Assembly: GCF_050875635.1 (NCBI RefSeq)
Contig: NZ_JBPAOH010000009.1
Coordinates: forward strand, 37,379-101,378
From: Hassallia sp050875635
GTDB taxonomy: Bacteria > Cyanobacteriota > Cyanobacteriia > Cyanobacteriales > Nostocaceae
Length of the DNA: 64,000 nucleotides
Direction of reading: 5' to 3'
Shown: one piece after another, positions 62,086 through 64,000 of the stretch
Position numbering within the stretch: the stretch's first letter is position 1
How the letters are laid out: every line of letters starts with the position of its first letter
The notes under the pieces: model-generated
The model's database searches: none
What the model was told of the DNA's origin: nothing
The model's input: only the letters and a program-made list of their open reading frames with translations
Translations under genes and position numbers: made by a program

Positions 62086-62406
62086 ATGAAACATTACTCA
62101 ATTGAATGGATCGAAGAATGGTGCCAAGAAAATGGCTGGACAGATTTATTTGTTGAGCGACGTAACAATTATTGGGCTTTTCCGCCAATGGCAGTAATGC
62201 CGGAACCAATCCCTCCCAAAGTTTTGAATCTAATTAAAGCGAAAAAGGGATTAACTGCTGAAGAAAAATGGTTGTCGATTTCAGCAGTAGTGACAACAAT
62301 TGCCGCTGTAGTTTCTAGCTATTTGTTAAAATGTCCAATGCCATTAGTTTTTGCGTTTGCTTTTGATGCCGTGACGATGGCTCAACTTGAAATTGAAGAT
62401 ATTTAG
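62086..62406 (+). CDS. Conserved hypothetical membrane-associated protein
   Basis: A 106-residue protein of unknown function. The N-terminal half is hydrophilic (IEWIEEWCQENGWTDLFVER, then WAFPPMAVMPEPIP). One or two hydrophobic segments follow (SISAVVTTIAAVVSSYLL and CPMPLVFAFAFDAV). It looks like a real cyanobacterial protein because of strong codon-level coherence and a terminator 31 bases after the stop. The ATG at 62086 is chosen over the TTG two codons earlier. Confidence 0.65.
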   Translation: MKHYSIEWIEEWCQENGWTDLFVERRNNYWAFPPMAVMPEPIPPKVLNLIKAKKGLTAEEKWLSISAVVTTIAAVVSSYLLKCPMPLVFAFAFDAVTMAQLEIEDI

Positions 62407-62436
62407 ACTTGAAGTAGTAAGCAAAGCTGAAAAGCG

Positions 62437-62468
62437 AAAAAGAGCGAATAATTGTTTCGCTCTTTTTT
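62437..62468 (+). terminator. Rho-independent terminator
   Basis: The arms aaaaagagcgaa and ttcgctcttttt pair around a seven-base loop, and the stem runs into six T residues. It closes the transcript of the small membrane protein just before hicA. Confidence 0.85.
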
Positions 62469-62485
62469 AATGTTAAACGTAATAG

Positions 62486-62722
62486 ATGAAAGTCCGTGAA
62501 ATTATTAAACTAATAAAAGCAGATGGCTGGTATCTTGCTAGAACTAGGGGAAGTCATCGACAGTATAAGCATCCAATAAAAGCTGGTTTGGTAACAGTTG
62601 CAGGCAAATTATCTGATGATTTAGCATCGGGGACGTTAAACAGTATTTTTAAACAAGCGCAACTAATACAATACAAAGAAAAAGAAGATATAGAAGACAG
62701 TGAAGAGAAGGAAGAAGACTAA
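62486..62722 (+). CDS. hicA: HicA-family toxin (mRNA interferase)
   Basis: A 78-residue protein with the double-stranded RNA-binding-like HicA fold: IIKLIKADGWYLARTRGSHR and QYKHPIKAGLVTVAGK. The catalytic His is in RGSHRQY. HicA cleaves mRNA when free of HicB. An acidic tail (EDIEDSEEKEED) extends beyond the usual length by about 10 residues. Its TAA overlaps the ATG of hicB by one base. Confidence 0.92.
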   Translation: MKVREIIKLIKADGWYLARTRGSHRQYKHPIKAGLVTVAGKLSDDLASGTLNSIFKQAQLIQYKEKEDIEDSEEKEED

Positions 62723-62931
62723 TGCTTTACGCAGTTGTGATTGAAAAAGCTAAAAGTAATTATTCAGCTTACGTTCCGGATTTGCCGGGATGTGTGGCAA
62801 CAGGTGCAACTATTGTAGAAACACAGCAACAAATACAAGAAGCGATCGCTTTTCATTTAGCAGGTTTGCGTGAGGATAATTTACCTATTCCGGAACCAAC
62901 AACTTTATGTGAATATGTGGAAGCATCATGA
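62722..62931 (+). CDS. hicB: HicB-family antitoxin
   Basis: A 69-residue protein with the HicB N-terminal fold (YAVVIEKAKSNYSAYVPDLP, GCVATGATIVET, EAIAFHLAGLREDNLPIPEP). It has no added DNA-binding tail, as is usual for the short form. It should neutralise HicA by direct binding. It ends at 62931. Confidence 0.92.
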   Translation: MLYAVVIEKAKSNYSAYVPDLPGCVATGATIVETQQQIQEAIAFHLAGLREDNLPIPEPTTLCEYVEAS

Positions 62932-63393
62932 AGATGTTTTTACACAAAGCCTCAACGTCCGTCAGCCACCCGCCAAAAGTATAATTGATTTGGGAGCGGG
63001 TTATTCGACAATAACTGATAAACTCAGTTTGTTAATTTAATTTGTGCATCACACAATGTCGTTTCTTCCCAAAAACTTCGAGATTCCTGAAATCCTCAAA
63101 ACCGATTATTTTTTCCTGCGAACTATAGGGATTGACAATTTCTGGCGGACAGAAGCGCAATACTTAGTTATTTTTGTGTTGGACGATATAGCTGGTGCAA
63201 TATCTCAGTTAGGGCATCTGTAATTGCTTGATCTAACTCTTGATAGGTTCTAGCGGCTTGTGTTCGTAAAAACTCTTTGAGTTATGATAGTTACCTAAGT
63301 TCTGAAATATTAATAATATGCTTTAAAAGCGCGGATATCGGCTGAACTCCGGATATACTTACTACTTGTTAACAGTGCCTCTTTGGTAGTTAT
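62932..63393. other. Spacer with possible gene remnants
   Basis: The spacer contains a 55-codon ATG frame (63056-63223) and, on the opposite strand, an open fragment (63170-63290) that reads LKEFLRTQAARTYQELDQAI. Both may be decayed pieces of a mobile or hypothetical gene. Promoter signals for the CHAT gene are expected near 63330-63390. Confidence 0.4.
63056..63223 (+). CDS. Small open frame, unrecognised
   Basis: A 55-residue frame, beginning MSFLPKNFEIPEILKTDYFF and ending DIAGAISQLGHL. The composition is protein-like, but no ribosome site precedes it and I recognise no family. It could be a remnant. The opposite strand is open over its 3' part. Confidence 0.25.
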   Translation: MSFLPKNFEIPEILKTDYFFLRTIGIDNFWRTEAQYLVIFVLDDIAGAISQLGHL

Positions 63394-63933
63394 ATGGAAA
63401 AAGAGACTGCGATCAAAAAGGTTCTGATTCTAGCTGCAAATCCGAAAGATACTTCACGCCTGCGTCTGGATCAAGAGTTGCGAGATATTGAGGAAGGATT
63501 ACAGCGATCGCAAAAACGTGACCAGTTTAGTCTCAAGCAACAGTTGGCAGTTCGTCCAAGAGATATTCAACGGGCACTGTTAGATTTCAACCCACAAATT
63601 ATTCATTTTTCCGGACATGGCACAGAAGAGAGATTGATATTTGAAGATGATTCTGGCAAGTCAAAGCTAGTCAGTGGAGATGCATTGGCTGGATTGTTTG
63701 AACTGTTTGCCGATCGCATTGAATGTGTAGTGCTGAATGGTTGTTACTCAGAGGAACAGGCTCTTGCGATCAGCAAACACATTAACTATGTTATCGGCAT
63801 GAATCAGGCGATCGGTGATAAAGCTGCGATAGAATTTGCAGTGGGATTTTACGATGCTTTGGGTGCAGGGCGATCAATTGAGTTTGCCTACAAGTTGGGT
63901 TGGGATGAACCCGGACAAAAACGGACAACATAA
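63394..63933 (+). CDS. CHAT-domain (caspase-like) protein
   Basis: A 179-residue protein. The N-terminal part (KKVLILAANPKDTSRLRLDQ, then ELRDIEEGLQRS) is the usual lead to a CHAT protease core. Catalytic His is in IIHFSGHGTEE and catalytic Cys in CVVLNGCYSEEQA. The C-end after FAYKLG diverges from the family (WDEPGQKRTT instead of the usual AIQLxG-type ending) and stops early, so the protein may be truncated. Stand-alone CHAT proteins often act with TPR or STAND partners in controlled proteolysis. None is adjacent within the window. Confidence 0.82.
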   Translation: MEKETAIKKVLILAANPKDTSRLRLDQELRDIEEGLQRSQKRDQFSLKQQLAVRPRDIQRALLDFNPQIIHFSGHGTEERLIFEDDSGKSKLVSGDALAGLFELFADRIECVVLNGCYSEEQALAISKHINYVIGMNQAIGDKAAIEFAVGFYDALGAGRSIEFAYKLGWDEPGQKRTT

Positions 63934-64000
63934 AGCTCAATACCTCACTAAAAACGATGAACGGGCGAGCAAATTGATGCGGCGGTTCGCCGGACAGAAA

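Noticed and set aside
63170..63290. Minus-strand fragment (LKEFLRTQAARTYQELDQAI) as a transposase tail
   Set aside because: It resembles the ends of some cyanobacterial transposases, but it is too short and I see no inverted repeats or other transposase motifs.
63905..64000. Open frame starting MNPDKNGQHK and running off the window
   Set aside because: It overlaps the CHAT gene, has no ribosome site and cannot be judged without the next bases.

Overview
The window is a chromosomal segment of a filamentous, probably heterocyst-forming cyanobacterium (Nostocales type). The reasons are: psaC and an ndhA-ndhI-ndhG-ndhE cluster; very frequent HIP1 octamers (GCGATCGC); a complete pix-type phototaxis operon led by a PatA-like protein; a Mo-dependent-nitrogenase C-terminal-domain protein; and many heptamer tandem repeats (STRR) in the spacers. 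No genus is claimed. About 53 intact protein genes, one tRNA, one probable 6S RNA and four broken or remnant genes are supported.

Layout. 1-6.7 kb: a lumenal/periplasmic pentapeptide protein, an LCP envelope ligase, mannose-1-phosphate guanylyltransferase, an ABC1-family kinase and a lone ABC ATPase. 6.9-15.3 kb (minus): pixG-pixH-pixI-pixJ-pixL, a chemotaxis-like pathway with a possibly bilin-binding receptor. 16-26.5 kb: tRNA-Leu(UAG), alanine racemase, an HNH protein, a DHH phosphoesterase, SixA-like phosphatase, citrate synthase, then ndhA-I-G-E closely followed by NAD kinase. 26.6-38.4 kb: a frameshifted ridA, a GT39-like membrane glycosyltransferase, small proteins, a 1464-residue hybrid histidine kinase that contains two repeat-derived in-frame insertions, a NACHT/Uma2 remnant, glmS and psaC. 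38.9-49.8 kb: Hsp20, HtrA-type protease, an intradiol dioxygenase, an InrS/CsoR-type metal repressor, a DUF6888/DUF6887 pair, MenH, a lysozyme-like protein, several cyanobacterial DUF proteins, a frameshifted ZIP transporter and an ankyrin protein. 49.9-53.3 kb (minus): a two-gene NLR-type module, a small helical protein followed by an NB-ARC/TPR STAND protein. 54-61.4 kb: CobE/CbiG-type protein, a holin-like membrane protein, a peptidoglycan-binding protein, an M16 peptidase pair, 6S RNA, purK and a second pentapeptide protein. 62-64 kb: a small membrane protein, hicAB and a CHAT-domain protein.

The most interesting candidate system is the pair at 49.9-53.3 kb. The small upstream protein ends in a glycine-containing motif that recurs almost at the same spacing at the N-terminus of the adjacent NB-ARC/TPR protein. 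This is the arrangement known for bacterial amyloid-signalling (BASS) NLR/effector pairs, in which the sensor templates the effector through a shared motif. A CHAT protease-like protein and HicAB lie about 10 kb further on.

A second theme is repeat activity. A 41-nt hairpin family, with arms that covary between copies, and a second palindromic family (core gtagagacg) are scattered over the window. STRR tracts fill the spacers. Repeat-derived DNA has entered reading frames in the hybrid kinase (twice), glmS, the glycosyltransferase 3' end and probably the cobE N-terminus. Two genes (ridA and ZIP) are each broken by an apparent one-base deletion, which may be real decay or sequencing error.
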